DNA of 55,569 nt from Fimenecus sp036652055 (GCA_036652055.1 JAVVWP010000011.1:1-55569); one strand, 5' to 3'; counted from the first letter of the stretch, positions 8,051-16,253 are shown. Numbers and translations: made by a program. The notes: generated from the letters alone by a model not told the origin.

Positions 8051-8719
8051 TTATATTTGTTTAATAATTACAGAGCTTGATTTTACAATGCTATTAGCAG
8101 GAATATATCCTCTAACTCTAACAACTGGATATATTCTTGAGCCTTTGCCAATTACAGTTCCTGGGCATAAAACGCTGTTGCACCCAACTTCAACAAAGTC
8201 ACCGACCATTGCACCAAACTTTTTAAGCCCTGTTTCAATAATTTTATTATTTGCTCTTATGCTGACAAGGGTTTTATCGCTTTTAACATTAGAAGTCAAT
8301 GAGCCTGCCCCTAAATGTGAAAAATTGCCTAAGATTGAATCGCCTACATAGTTGTAATGTGGAACCTGAACATTGTCAAATAAAATTACATTTTTAAGTT
8401 CAACAGAATTCCCTACAACGCAGTTTTTCCCGACAATAACAGAACCTCTAATAAACGCACAATGGCGAATTTCAGTGTTATGGTCAATAATGCAAGGGCC
8501 AGTTATAGAAGCACTGTCTGCAATTTTAGCAGTTTTAGAAATATAAACATCATTACCAATATTATCATATTCTAAAGGAGAAAGTGTTTTGCCAAGTTCT
8601 TTAATAAAGTTATTTATATTAGGCAAAACCTCCCACGGATATTCAAAAGAGGACAATAAGTCTTTTGCTATTGTTTTTTCTATATTATAAAGTTTGCTGA
8701 TTTCCAATTCACTTTTCAT
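8051..8719 (-). CDS. Left-handed beta-helix protein, GlmU acetyltransferase-like
   Basis: Encodes 222 residues. After a 60-residue helical N-terminus come hexapeptide repeats (for example VYISKTAKIADSASITGPCI and VGKNCVVGNSVELKNVILF) forming a left-handed beta helix, with HYNYVGDSILGNFSHLGAGS resembling the GlmU acetyltransferase-domain signature. The pyrophosphorylase domain of GlmU is absent, so this could be a stand-alone GlcN-1-P acetyltransferase or a related sugar-nucleotide protein. It lies 23 bases upstream of glmM on the same strand with SD CGGAG, which supports a role in UDP-GlcNAc supply. Such proteins are often annotated as UDP-GlcNAc pyrophosphorylase-like; activity is not provable from sequence. 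Confidence 0.75.
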   Translation of the reverse strand: MKSELEISKLYNIEKTIAKDLLSSFEYPWEVLPNINNFIKELGKTLSPLEYDNIGNDVYISKTAKIADSASITGPCIIDHNTEIRHCAFIRGSVIVGKNCVVGNSVELKNVILFDNVQVPHYNYVGDSILGNFSHLGAGSLTSNVKSDKTLVSIRANNKIIETGLKKFGAMVGDFVEVGCNSVLCPGTVIGKGSRIYPVVRVRGYIPANSIVKSSSVIIKQI

Positions 8720-8763
8720 ATTATTTCACTCCGTTTAAAAAACCTTTTTTAATAATTTTCAAT

Positions 8764-8792
8764 ATTCTAATACATATTATTTAACATTTCAA
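8764..8792 (-). promoter_or_regulatory. Sigma-A-like promoter for the beta-helix/glmM operon
   Basis: On the minus strand TTGAAA (8792-8787) and TAGAAT (8769-8764) are 17 bases apart, 45 bases upstream of the first gene. Confidence 0.6.
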
Positions 8793-8865
8793 GCACAAAT
8801 TATTAATAATAAAATGAAGTTTAAAAATCTTATAGAATTTTAATAAATTCTTAACAATTTTTTCC

Positions 8866-8893
8866 TTGCGAAATTCATAAAAGAGTATATAAT
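8866..8893 (+). promoter_or_regulatory. Sigma-A-like promoter for the polysaccharide deacetylase
   Basis: TTGCGA (8866-8871) and TATAAT (8888-8893) are 16 bases apart. The -10 overlaps an in-frame upstream ATG at 8892, which is why I place the true start downstream at GTG 8931. Confidence 0.65.
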
Positions 8894-8930
8894 GAGGGTA
8901 GTAGAAATATGTCGAATGGAGGGATTTGCG

Positions 8931-9950
8931 GTGAAAGAGGCAAAACAAAATAAGGTGCTTAAAATATTGACAATTGTATTAGCTGCTCTTGTGGTTGCAA
9001 TGTCAATTAGTATTGTTGTACTTTTTACAAAATCTAATACATCTATTACTACATTAAACTCACAGTTTGAAAGCGTTCGTGGTGCAATAGATGAAAAAGA
9101 CAAAGAATATTCAAAGCTAAGCGAAGAAAATTCATCGCAGGCAGAATTTTATAGCAATGCAATCAACGAGCAAAATGAGAATAATAAAAAAGAAAATCAA
9201 AGCTTAAACAATAAAATTTCAGAGCTGAATAAACAAATATCAATAAAGCATAAAACGACTGCCAACAACATAAAGCCACCAGAGTCTCCGAGCGTTTCGC
9301 CTTTGCCAAACAATAACGGTGCAGGCAAAACAGTTTATTTAACATTTGATGATGGCCCGTCGTCTAATACACCTGAAATTTTGAGAATTCTTAATGAAAA
9401 TGGTGTTAAGGCGACTTTTTTTGTAAAAAATGCGGGAAAATATAACCATTATATGAAAGACATTGTTGACAGTGGAAATGCAATAGCACTGCATACTGCT
9501 ACTCATGATTATAAAACAGTATATGCGTCAGATGAAGCATATTATAATGATTTAAACGCTATATCTAATGTAGTGTTTGACCAAACGGGAGTTAGAAGTA
9601 ATGTAATTCGTTTTCCAGGCGGAAGCAGTAATGCTGTAAGCAAAAAATATAATGCTGGAATTATGACAAGGCTCGTAAAGTCAGTAGAGGAGAATGGCTA
9701 TCACTATTTTGATTGGAATGTCAGTTCAGGCGATGCCACAGGGAATAATATAAAAAAAGAAATTCTAATTGCAAATTGCAAAAGCATTCCAAAATCAGCT
9801 ACATTAATAGTTTTAATGCATGATACAAATGCAAAAGGCACAACAGTTGAAGCATTACCCGAGATAATTGCATATTATAAGAGTATAGGTTGTGATTTTG
9901 GAATAGTAACGGCACAAACTCCGCCGATACATCATGGGTTAAATAATTAG
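8931..9950 (+). CDS. Membrane-anchored polysaccharide deacetylase (NodB domain)
   Basis: Encodes 339 residues from GTG, seven bases behind GGAGGG. Residues 11-33 form a membrane anchor, 40-105 a Glu/Asn/Lys-rich coiled coil, 106-130 a Pro/Ser linker, and 134-335 a NodB carbohydrate esterase family 4 domain. The metal and catalytic sites are visible: TFDD at 138-141, HTATH (His188, His192), the RFPGG loop, the DWNVSSGD loop and VLMHDT near the end. The domain faces outside and probably N-deacetylates peptidoglycan GlcNAc, which gives lysozyme resistance; PgdA-like action is inferred. It has its own promoter and is not in an operon with its neighbours. Confidence 0.88.
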   Translation: MKEAKQNKVLKILTIVLAALVVAMSISIVVLFTKSNTSITTLNSQFESVRGAIDEKDKEYSKLSEENSSQAEFYSNAINEQNENNKKENQSLNNKISELNKQISIKHKTTANNIKPPESPSVSPLPNNNGAGKTVYLTFDDGPSSNTPEILRILNENGVKATFFVKNAGKYNHYMKDIVDSGNAIALHTATHDYKTVYASDEAYYNDLNAISNVVFDQTGVRSNVIRFPGGSSNAVSKKYNAGIMTRLVKSVEENGYHYFDWNVSSGDATGNNIKKEILIANCKSIPKSATLIVLMHDTNAKGTTVEALPEIIAYYKSIGCDFGIVTAQTPPIHHGLNN

Positions 9951-10099
9951 AATAGATATAAAACACCTTTTTTGGTAATATTCAATATTCTTTAGGTGAT
10001 TTAATTGTCAATTTGCACAAACATTATCTTTCGCATTATTGATAGTTTGGAATACCATATGAATTATTGCTAAATCCCCTATATATCGTGTTAAAACCG

Positions 10100-10127
10100 T
10101 TGACGAGGACAAGATTTGTGGTATAAT
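10100..10127 (+). promoter_or_regulatory. Sigma-A-like promoter for HPr
   Basis: TTGACG (10100-10105) and TATAAT (10122-10127) are 16 bases apart, about 60 bases before the HPr start. Nothing else clear is seen in the 150 bases between the deacetylase stop and this site. Confidence 0.75.
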
Positions 10128-10188
10128 ATGATAACAGAAATAAGAAAATTTATGTTTTTTGATATTATTAAGTATGGGGAGAATGGCT

Positions 10189-10452
10189 ATGTTCGTTAAA
10201 GAGGTTTTTGTTCAAAATCAAGTAGGTTTACATGCTCGTCCGGCTACGTTTTTTATACAAAAGGCAAATGAGTTTAAATCTTCAATATGGGTTGAGAAAG
10301 AAGAAAGACGAGTTAATGCTAAAAGTCTTCTCGGTGTTCTCTCACTTGGAATAATGGGTGGAACTGAAATCCGCATTATTGCTGGTGGGCCTGACGAAGA
10401 GAAAGCAGTTGGCGAACTTGTTGATTTGGTCAATTCAGGATTTGCTGAATAA
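10189..10452 (+). CDS. ptsH: Phosphocarrier protein HPr
   Basis: Encodes 87 residues from the ATG seven bases behind GGGGAGA; two ATGs further upstream lie on or before this SD. VGLHARPAT carries His15, the site phosphorylated by enzyme I, and NAKSLLGVLSLG carries Ser46, the HPr kinase site that serves carbon catabolite repression in Bacillota. With both residues present this is a full HPr, not the Crh variant, which lacks His15. It is monocistronic between its own promoter and a strong terminator. Enzyme I is not adjacent, and the locus next to uvrC is common in Clostridia. Confidence 0.92.
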   Translation: MFVKEVFVQNQVGLHARPATFFIQKANEFKSSIWVEKEERRVNAKSLLGVLSLGIMGGTEIRIIAGGPDEEKAVGELVDLVNSGFAE

Positions 10453-10472
10453 TTTTATTGCAGGTCTAAATG

Positions 10473-10512
10473 TGAAGCACACCGTTTTTATTTATCGGTG
10501 TGCTTCATTTTT
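10473..10512 (+). terminator. Rho-independent terminator after HPr
   Basis: Twelve-base-pair perfect stem TGAAGCACACCG / CGGTGTGCTTCA with an 11-base T/A loop and a tail of T residues. Confidence 0.93.
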
Positions 10513-10545
10513 ATAAATTACATTTGTATTTTGAAGGTGATAAAT

Positions 10546-12378
10546 GTGAATAAAAATATGCCACAGTTAAGAGAAAAGTCAATGAGCTTGCCACTGCTAC
10601 CTGGCGTATATATTATGAAAAATAAAAGTGATGAAATAATATATATAGGTAAAGCAAAAAACCTTAAAAACCGTGTCAGTCAATATTTTGGTTCACAAAA
10701 CAGACACGCCTTAAAAGTTTTAAAAATGGTTGAAAATGTTGACCATTTTGATTATATTGTCACAGGTAGTGAATTTGAAGCGTTGGTTCTTGAGTGTAGC
10801 CTTATAAAGCAGCATATGCCAAAATACAACATCCTTTTAAAAGATGATAAAGGTTATAGCTATATAAAAATATCAGGTGAAGAATATAAAACAATATCGG
10901 CAGTCCTTCAAAAAGATGATGATAATGCCGAATATATAGGGCCATATACAAGCTCTTACGCAGTAAAGCAAAGTGTGGATACAGCAAATAAAGTCTTTAA
11001 ATTACCACAATGTTCAAAAAAATTTCCACGAGATTTTAAAAAGGGCAGACCGTGCCTAAATTATTATATATCCCAGTGCTGTGGGCTTTGTACAGGCAAA
11101 ATCAACAAGGCAGAATACTGTGAAACGGTTGAAGAAGCAATAGGATTTCTAAAGGGCGACAGCAAAACCACAGTGTCAAAGCTTCGTGAAAAAATGAATA
11201 TGGCATCTGAAAATCTTGAATTTGAAAAAGCAGCAAAGCTTCGTGATAAAATAAATGCAATCGAAAAAATCAAAGAAAAGCAAAAGGTTGTTTATCAAAA
11301 CATAGAAGAACAAGATGTCTTTGGAATAGCAGAGCTTAATAACAATGCCTGTTTAGCCGTATTAAGATTTTCAGAAAATAGGCTTTTTGATAGTGAACAC
11401 TTCTTTTTTGAAAAGAATGATGAACTTTCAGCAATGAGATTTGAACTAATCACATCATATTATTCCCTGCGAAATAAAGTGCCTAAAAGGGTAACGCTTG
11501 ATGGTGAGATTGATGATTTAGAACTTTTAGAAAAGTGGCTAACCGAAAAGCGTGGCAAAAAAGTAACCGTTTCTTTCCCAAAGCGTGGTGAGCAGGTAGA
11601 AGTTGTGAATATGTGCGTGCAAAATGCTACTGAAAAGTTAGCATTAAAAGAGGGAAAAACAGGCAGAGAAGTTGCAGTGCTTGAAGAACTCAAAAACCTA
11701 TTGTCACTTAAAAACACGCCATCATATATAGAATCTTATGATATTTCTCATACAGCAGGTGTAGATAGCGTTGCAGGTATGGTGGTATTTAAAGATGGCA
11801 GACCATATAAAAAAGCATACAAACGCTTTTCAATAAAAACATTTGCAGGAAACGACGATTATCGTTCTATGAACGAAGTTTTAACAAGACGATTTACTGA
11901 ATATGAGAACAATAAAGACACAGGTGAAGGCTTTGGTAAGCTACCTGACCTAATTTTGCTTGATGGCGGAGTGGGGCAGGTGAATGCGGTACTTCCTGTT
12001 TTAAAAGAGTTTAACCTTGATGTGCCACTGTTTGGAATGGTGAAGGACAATAAACACAAAACAAGAGCGATTGCACAAAATGGCGGAGAAATTTCAATTA
12101 ATTCTAAACGGCAGGTGTTTACGCTTGTTTCAGAAATCCAAAATGAGGTTCACAGATTTTCAATAGATTATCACAGAAAAAAGCATTCTAAAGCGAACCT
12201 ATCAATGTCATTAATTGAAATTGAAGGAATAGGAAAGAAAAAAGCCCAAAATTTGTTGAAGCATTTCAAAACGATAAAAGCTATTAAAGAGGCGAGTATT
12301 CAGGAGCTTTGCAAGGCAGATGGAATAAGCGAAAAGATAGCAAAAAATATATGGGCTTTTTATCACGAAAAGGATTGA
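10546..12378 (+). CDS. uvrC: Excinuclease ABC subunit C
   Basis: Encodes 610 residues from GTG behind AAGGTGA; in-frame sequence further upstream runs into the HPr terminator and is not used. UvrC makes the dual incisions in nucleotide excision repair with UvrAB. The N-terminal GIY-YIG nuclease (about 18-95) shows PGVYIMKNKSDEIIYIGKAK; a Cys cluster follows (CLNYYISQCCGLC); the UVR motif is near 205-240; the RNase H-like C-terminal nuclease includes ESYDISHTAG and LLDGGVGQ; tandem helix-hairpin-helix motifs close the protein (IEGIGKKKAQNLLKHF). All parts are intact and length is normal. The HAD phosphatase gene follows five bases later. Confidence 0.95.
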   Translation: MNKNMPQLREKSMSLPLLPGVYIMKNKSDEIIYIGKAKNLKNRVSQYFGSQNRHALKVLKMVENVDHFDYIVTGSEFEALVLECSLIKQHMPKYNILLKDDKGYSYIKISGEEYKTISAVLQKDDDNAEYIGPYTSSYAVKQSVDTANKVFKLPQCSKKFPRDFKKGRPCLNYYISQCCGLCTGKINKAEYCETVEEAIGFLKGDSKTTVSKLREKMNMASENLEFEKAAKLRDKINAIEKIKEKQKVVYQNIEEQDVFGIAELNNNACLAVLRFSENRLFDSEHFFFEKNDELSAMRFELITSYYSLRNKVPKRVTLDGEIDDLELLEKWLTEKRGKKVTVSFPKRGEQVEVVNMCVQNATEKLALKEGKTGREVAVLEELKNLLSLKNTPSYIESYDISHTAGVDSVAGMVVFKDGRPYKKAYKRFSIKTFAGNDDYRSMNEVLTRRFTEYENNKDTGEGFGKLPDLILLDGGVGQVNAVLPVLKEFNLDVPLFGMVKDNKHKTRAIAQNGGEISINSKRQVFTLVSEIQNEVHRFSIDYHRKKHSKANLSMSLIEIEGIGKKKAQNLLKHFKTIKAIKEASIQELCKADGISEKIAKNIWAFYHEKD

Positions 12379-12383
12379 AAATA

Positions 12384-13034
12384 ATGAACAAAAAAGCAAT
12401 AATATTTGACCTTGATGGAACACTTTTAAACACTCTTGATGACCTTAGGGACAGCACTAATTTTGCACTCCTTAAAAGCGGATTTAAAAAAAGGACAAAC
12501 GATGAAATAAGATGCTTTGTAGGAAATGGAATTTTAAAATTAGTCGAGCGAGCGATGCCACAAAATTCAAGCAAGCAAGAAACAATACAGTGTTATAATG
12601 ATTTTTGTGAGCATTATAAAAAAAATATGGAAAATAAAACTGCACCATATGATGGAATTATAGAAATGCTAAAAAGTCTTTATGAGGCAGGATATAAAAT
12701 GGCAATCGTTACCAATAAGGCTGATTTTGCAGCACAACAGCTTTGCACTAAGCTTTTTGGGAATTATATTAAAACAATCGTTGGTAGCGTTGATGAAAGA
12801 CCGAATAAGCCAGCACCAGATGGTGTTTATTATGCAATGGAGCAAATGAAAGTAACAAAAGAAGAAACAATTTTTATTGGTGATTCTGAAGTTGATATTG
12901 AAACTGCCAATAATGCAGGAATTGACTCAATAGGAGTGCTTTGGGGATTTAGAAATAGTGATGATTTGGCAAAAGTTGGGGTAAAATTAACAGTAAAAAC
13001 AGCAAAAGAATTGCAAAAAAAACTTTTATTTTAA
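12384..13034 (+). CDS. HAD-family hydrolase, phosphoglycolate phosphatase-like
   Basis: Encodes 216 residues from ATG five bases after uvrC. The HAD core is clear: motif I FDLDGTLLNTL with nucleophile Asp9 and general acid Asp11, motif II VTNK, a Lys in PNKPAPDG and motif IV IGDSEVDIETANNAG. The cap domain (about 17-80) is of the Gph/PgmB type. It is probably a cytoplasmic phosphatase for phosphoglycolate or a similar small phosphoester; substrates in this family cannot be read from sequence. Coupling to uvrC suggests co-transcription, and 2-phosphoglycolate does arise in DNA repair, but this link is only suggestive. Confidence 0.85.
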   Translation: MNKKAIIFDLDGTLLNTLDDLRDSTNFALLKSGFKKRTNDEIRCFVGNGILKLVERAMPQNSSKQETIQCYNDFCEHYKKNMENKTAPYDGIIEMLKSLYEAGYKMAIVTNKADFAAQQLCTKLFGNYIKTIVGSVDERPNKPAPDGVYYAMEQMKVTKEETIFIGDSEVDIETANNAGIDSIGVLWGFRNSDDLAKVGVKLTVKTAKELQKKLLF

Positions 13035-13107
13035 AAAAAGGGTGAAATTTGTTGACTTTTGTGGTAAAATGATTGAAAATAGGATAAGTTTGTGTGGAGA
13101 AAAAAAT

Positions 13108-13659
13108 ATGCGAGTAATTACAGGAACTGCAAGAGGCAGAAAACTTGAAACTTTAGAAGGCGAAGATGTTATTCGTCCTACTGCTGATAGAGTTAAAGAA
13201 GCAATGTTCAGTATTGTTCAGTTTGAATTAGAAAACGCAAGGGTTCTCGATTTATTTGCTGGCTCAGGTCAGCTTGGAATTGAAGCACTCAGCAGGGGCG
13301 CAAAAATTGCAACTTTTGTTGACAGTGATAGAAATGCAATCGAAGTAATTAAGTCTAATCTTAAAAAGACCGAGCTTTTTCAAAATTCAGTGGTTTTAAG
13401 TGCAGACAGTTTTAATTTTGCAGCACGCTCAAAAGATGAGTTTGATATAATACTGTTAGATCCGCCATATAATAACGATATGGTTCAAAAGTCACTACCT
13501 TTAGTTTCACCTCTTTGCTCTCAAAACGGAATTGTCATTTGTGAAACAGACAGCAAAGAAGAATTGCCAAAAGTAGCTGATGATTTAGAACTCATAAGAG
13601 AATACAAATATTCTAATGTAAAGCTTACGACTTATCGAAAAACACAAAGAGGCGAATAG
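13108..13659 (+). CDS. rsmD: 16S rRNA (guanine-966-N2)-methyltransferase
   Basis: Encodes 183 residues starting MRVITGTARGRKLETLEG; GGAG lies nine bases upstream, whereas the in-frame extension from 13042 lacks an SD. The S-adenosylmethionine fold shows VLDLFAGSGQLGIEALSRGA and the catalytic ILLDPPYN motif, as in RsmD/YlbH. It modifies one base of 16S rRNA in the small subunit. rsmD immediately followed by coaD (two bases apart) is a conserved pair in bacteria, which strengthens both calls. Confidence 0.93.
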   Translation: MRVITGTARGRKLETLEGEDVIRPTADRVKEAMFSIVQFELENARVLDLFAGSGQLGIEALSRGAKIATFVDSDRNAIEVIKSNLKKTELFQNSVVLSADSFNFAARSKDEFDIILLDPPYNNDMVQKSLPLVSPLCSQNGIVICETDSKEELPKVADDLELIREYKYSNVKLTTYRKTQRGE

Positions 13660-13661
13660 AT

Positions 13662-14162
13662 ATGAGAACGGTTATTTGTCCTGGCAGTTTTGACCCTGTT
13701 ACATTGGGCCATCTTGATATTATTTCCCGAAGTGCAAAGATGTTTGATAAGGTAATCGTTGTAGTTATGACGAATTATCACAAAAAAAATGCTTATGCTT
13801 TTACTCCAGAGGAAAGAGCGGAGCTTTTAAGGCGATGCACAGATGATATGCCAAATGTCGAAGTCGATATAAACAATGGGCTTTTGGCAGAATATGCAAG
13901 AAAAAACAATGCTGTTGCTATTGTTAAGGGCTTGAGAGCTGTTTCAGATTTTGAATATGAATTTCAGCAGGCACTTACAAATAAAAAGCTAAACAGTGAG
14001 CTTGAAACTATATTCATAACAACAATGGCAGAAAATATGTATTTAAGTTCAAGCGTAGTAAAACAGGTTTGCGAATTAGGTGGGGATATAAGTACATTTG
14101 TCCCTGAAAAAATTCGTGACGATATAATCAAAAGAATTAAACGGGGTGCAGATTTATGTTAA
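13662..14162 (+). CDS. coaD: Phosphopantetheine adenylyltransferase
   Basis: Encodes 166 residues that catalyse the penultimate step of coenzyme A synthesis, adenylating 4'-phosphopantetheine. The nucleotidyltransferase signature GSFDPVTLGHLDII (TxGH) and the C-terminal YLSSSVVKQV loop are present, and length is standard. It follows rsmD by two bases and overlaps the next gene by seven bases, indicating translational coupling. The coaBC gene, normally found in the priA region of Bacillota, is not in this window. Confidence 0.95.
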   Translation: MRTVICPGSFDPVTLGHLDIISRSAKMFDKVIVVVMTNYHKKNAYAFTPEERAELLRRCTDDMPNVEVDINNGLLAEYARKNNAVAIVKGLRAVSDFEYEFQQALTNKKLNSELETIFITTMAENMYLSSSVVKQVCELGGDISTFVPEKIRDDIIKRIKRGADLC

Positions 14163-14677
14163 TAGAAAATTTTCTTAATGAGATTGAAGAAATCCTTGAA
14201 AATGGAAAAACAGTTCCTTTTACGAGCAATGTTATGATTGATGCAGAAAGGCTTAGAAAGGGAATAGAAGATGTTCGCCTTAATATGCCTGATGAAATTA
14301 TGCAGGCAAGAAAAATTGCGTCTGAAAGAAAAGAAATTTTAATGGTAGCACAAGAAAATTCAGATGGAATAATAGCCGCTGCTCATAAAAGAGCAAAGGA
14401 ACTTGTTACAGAGCATGAAATTACAAAAGGGGCTGAAATGTCGGCTGCTGAAATTATGCAAAATGCTAAGATGCAGGCAAACACCTTAATGGAAAATGCA
14501 AAGAAAAATGCTGATGAGGTCACAGAGCAAGCTCAAAATTGGTCGAACGACCTTAGAACAAGTGCAGGAGAATATGTTGAAAACATAGTTGCACTTGCAG
14601 ATGAAACTTTGACAAATTCAGTTAATGAAATTAGAAAAACCCGCCAGTCATTAAGAAATGCAGCACAACGCAAATAA
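14156..14677 (+). CDS. Coiled-coil protein downstream of coaD, unknown function
   Basis: Encodes 173 residues that start inside coaD, so translation is coupled. From about residue 65 onward the protein is a long charged helix with Ala/Glu/Lys heptad-like repeats (AAHKRAKELVTEHE, MSAAEIMQNAKMQANTLMENAK), resembling the membrane-extrinsic b-subunit stalk or DivIVA-type coiled coils. No transmembrane segment, nucleotide-binding loop or metal site is visible. Homologues in Clostridia are often loosely labelled ATPase or ATP synthase b-like; I would not carry that name over. It is probably a scaffold or envelope-associated structural protein, which is a guess. Confidence 0.7.
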   Translation: MLIENFLNEIEEILENGKTVPFTSNVMIDAERLRKGIEDVRLNMPDEIMQARKIASERKEILMVAQENSDGIIAAAHKRAKELVTEHEITKGAEMSAAEIMQNAKMQANTLMENAKKNADEVTEQAQNWSNDLRTSAGEYVENIVALADETLTNSVNEIRKTRQSLRNAAQRK

Positions 14678-14692
14678 AAATGTAATACTAAC

Positions 14693-14726
14693 TCACCTCG
14701 TCACATATAAATTGTGTACGAGGTGA
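14693..14726 (+). promoter_or_regulatory. Hairpin masking the SD of the DUF4830 gene
   Basis: TCACCTCGT (14693-14701) pairs with ACGAGGTGA (14718-14726), and after a bulged C, ACA (14703-14705) pairs with TGT (14715-14717). The right arm contains the GAGGTG SD of the gene starting at 14733. No U-run follows, so it is not a normal terminator. In a transcript that reads through from coaD the ribosome site would be closed. Confidence 0.6.
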
Positions 14727-14732
14727 ATTTAT

Positions 14733-15209
14733 ATGTTCGTATTTTCAATAAAAAAGAAACAGGTTAAATTAGGTCTAATTGTAGCTATCATCGCAATTAT
14801 GGTGGTGGTATTGGCATTTCTGTCAAAGGGCAGTATCAGTGCTTCTGGCACGGCATCTGTCAATGTTAAAGCGTCTACCGCACAAGAGAGAATTGCCTAT
14901 CTTTCTCAGTTTGGTTGGAATGTAAAGGAAGATCCCTTAGAGGTTACAGAAGTGATAATACCAGCCGAATTTGATGATGTATACACAAAATATAATGAAA
15001 TTCAAAAGCTTCAAGGTTTTGATTTAACATTATATGCGTCAAAAAGAGTAAAGCGTTGGACTTATGAAGTTACAAACTACACAGGATATGAAAACGCAAA
15101 TTGCATTAGAGTAAATATGCTTGTGAGTGACGGAAAAGTCATAGGCGGAGATGTCTGCTCTGTTAAATTAGACGGATTTATGCACGGATTTGCAATGCCA
15201 CAAGTATAA
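14733..15209 (+). CDS. DUF4830-family membrane-anchored protein
   Basis: Encodes 158 residues: a short basic N-terminus, a membrane anchor at about 12-30, a Ser/Ala linker, and a compact domain starting QERIAYLSQFGWNVKEDP and containing VIIPAEFDDVYTKYNEIQK and a Tyr-rich beta segment. That pattern matches what I know as DUF4830, found in Clostridia and of unknown function. The domain should lie outside the membrane. Its SD is buried in a stable hairpin, so translation is probably conditional, for example allowed only from an internal transcript start. It is followed 16 bases later by rsuA. Confidence 0.7.
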   Translation: MFVFSIKKKQVKLGLIVAIIAIMVVVLAFLSKGSISASGTASVNVKASTAQERIAYLSQFGWNVKEDPLEVTEVIIPAEFDDVYTKYNEIQKLQGFDLTLYASKRVKRWTYEVTNYTGYENANCIRVNMLVSDGKVIGGDVCSVKLDGFMHGFAMPQV

Positions 15210-15225
15210 TGTTAGGTAGGAGCTT

Positions 15226-15945
15226 ATGCCAAAGGAAAGAATTGATAAAATCATTGCCTCTATTGGAACGCTTTCAAGAAAAGATGTTGGCAAGTTAATA
15301 AAAGAGGCAAGAGTTTGTGTAAATGATAAAATTGTTAAATCAGTATCTGATAAAATAGACACAGATATTGATAGAATTTTTATCAGCGGCGAAGAATTAA
15401 TTATAAAAAAGAATATATATATTATGCTAAACAAACCAAAGGGTGTAGTTTCGGCAAGTGCAGGAAAAGGTGAAAAAACTGTTGTCGATTTAGTTCCAGA
15501 TAGGCTAAAACGAGATGGGCTTTTCCCAGCAGGTCGGCTCGATAAGGACACCACGGGATTTGTTCTTATAACAGATGATGGAAATTTTGCACATAATATT
15601 TTATCTCCCAAAAAGCATATAAATAAAACATATATAGCAAAGCTTAAAAACCCAATAGATGATGTAGATATAAAAACATTAGAAAACGGCTTAGAGCTTA
15701 AAGATGGAACGGTATTTTTGCCATCTCTAATTAAAATAATAGAAAATTCAGAAAATCCAATTGTTCAAGTAGTTATTTGTGAAGGTAAATATCATCAGAT
15801 AAAAAGAATGTTTTTGGCTGTAAACAATGAGGTTATAGACTTAAACAGAATAAAAATGGGCGAGCTTTCGCTTGATGATGATTTAAAACAAGGCGAATGC
15901 CGAGAGATTACTCAAAACGAATTAGATTTAATAAGAAAAAAATAA
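15226..15945 (+). CDS. rsuA: RsuA-family 16S rRNA pseudouridine synthase
   Basis: Encodes 239 residues with an N-terminal S4 RNA-binding domain (about 3-60) and a RsuA/RluB/E/F-type pseudouridine synthase domain. The catalytic loop GRLDKDTTG carries Asp106, and IMLNKPKGVVSA and GKYHQIKRMF are the other family motifs. It most likely converts a uridine of 16S rRNA (U516 in Escherichia coli numbering) to pseudouridine. A second family member, RluB-like, is at 25993. The two differ in the catalytic loop (DKDTTG versus DRESEG), which is how I tell them apart. SD TAGGAG is optimal, and a hairpin begins at the stop codon. Confidence 0.85.
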   Translation: MPKERIDKIIASIGTLSRKDVGKLIKEARVCVNDKIVKSVSDKIDTDIDRIFISGEELIIKKNIYIMLNKPKGVVSASAGKGEKTVVDLVPDRLKRDGLFPAGRLDKDTTGFVLITDDGNFAHNILSPKKHINKTYIAKLKNPIDDVDIKTLENGLELKDGTVFLPSLIKIIENSENPIVQVVICEGKYHQIKRMFLAVNNEVIDLNRIKMGELSLDDDLKQGECREITQNELDLIRKK

Positions 15946-15979
15946 AGGATTGTCACAAAATTTTGACAATCCTTTAACC
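15944..15979 (+). terminator. Probable terminator overlapping the rsuA stop codon
   Basis: Twelve-base-pair stem AAAGGATTGTCA / TGACAATCCTTT with an eight-base loop, beginning in the stop codon. The T-tail is interrupted (AACCTTTT), so efficiency may be moderate. Confidence 0.7.
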
Positions 15980-16034
15980 TTTTACTGAAAGTCTGCATAG
16001 TATGTACTAAGAAAAAGTCGGTGGTGCTAATATT

Positions 16035-16253
16035 ATGAAAAGATTAAATATAAAAGTAGGTTCAGTGACCTACGCTATGAAAGCAAAGGACATTTTAGAA
16101 AGACGAGGGGTTTTTGTTGAGGTTAAGAAAAACCCAAACCCAATAAAAGGCGAAGGCTGTGGATATGCAATTATAGTGCGTAATGCACCAGACTCAACAG
16201 AAAACATTTTAAGATTATCGGGGATTGAGATTTTAGAAACGACGTGGATATGA
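16035..16253 (+). CDS. DUF3343 protein, putative Se/S carrier-like
   Basis: Encodes 72 residues. The pattern KVGSVTYAMKAKDILERRGV followed by a glycine-rich GEGCGYAIIV segment with one Cys (Cys42) matches DUF3343, a small domain often found beside or fused to cysteine-desulfurase-like or selenium-metabolism genes. Here its stop codon overlaps the start of a class V aminotransferase of the cysteine desulfurase type, so the two are translationally coupled. The likely job is to receive a persulfide (or selenium) on Cys42; that is inference from context. No selD or selA is in the window. Confidence 0.75.
   Translation: MKRLNIKVGSVTYAMKAKDILERRGVFVEVKKNPNPIKGEGCGYAIIVRNAPDSTENILRLSGIEILETTWI

Noticed and set aside
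8892..8930. Upstream start of the polysaccharide deacetylase
   Set aside because: Its ATG overlaps the -10 TATAAT, so it would not be in the mRNA.
9951..10099. Weak hairpin after the deacetylase (CACCT ... AGGTG)
   Set aside because: Large internal loop and no U-run, so I do not call a terminator.
10498..10545. Upstream extension of uvrC
   Set aside because: The extended start would lie inside the HPr terminator; GTG at 10546 has the SD and the family N-terminus.
15168..15611. A 147-codon minus-strand frame
   Set aside because: Antisense to rsuA, no SD, no recognisable domain.
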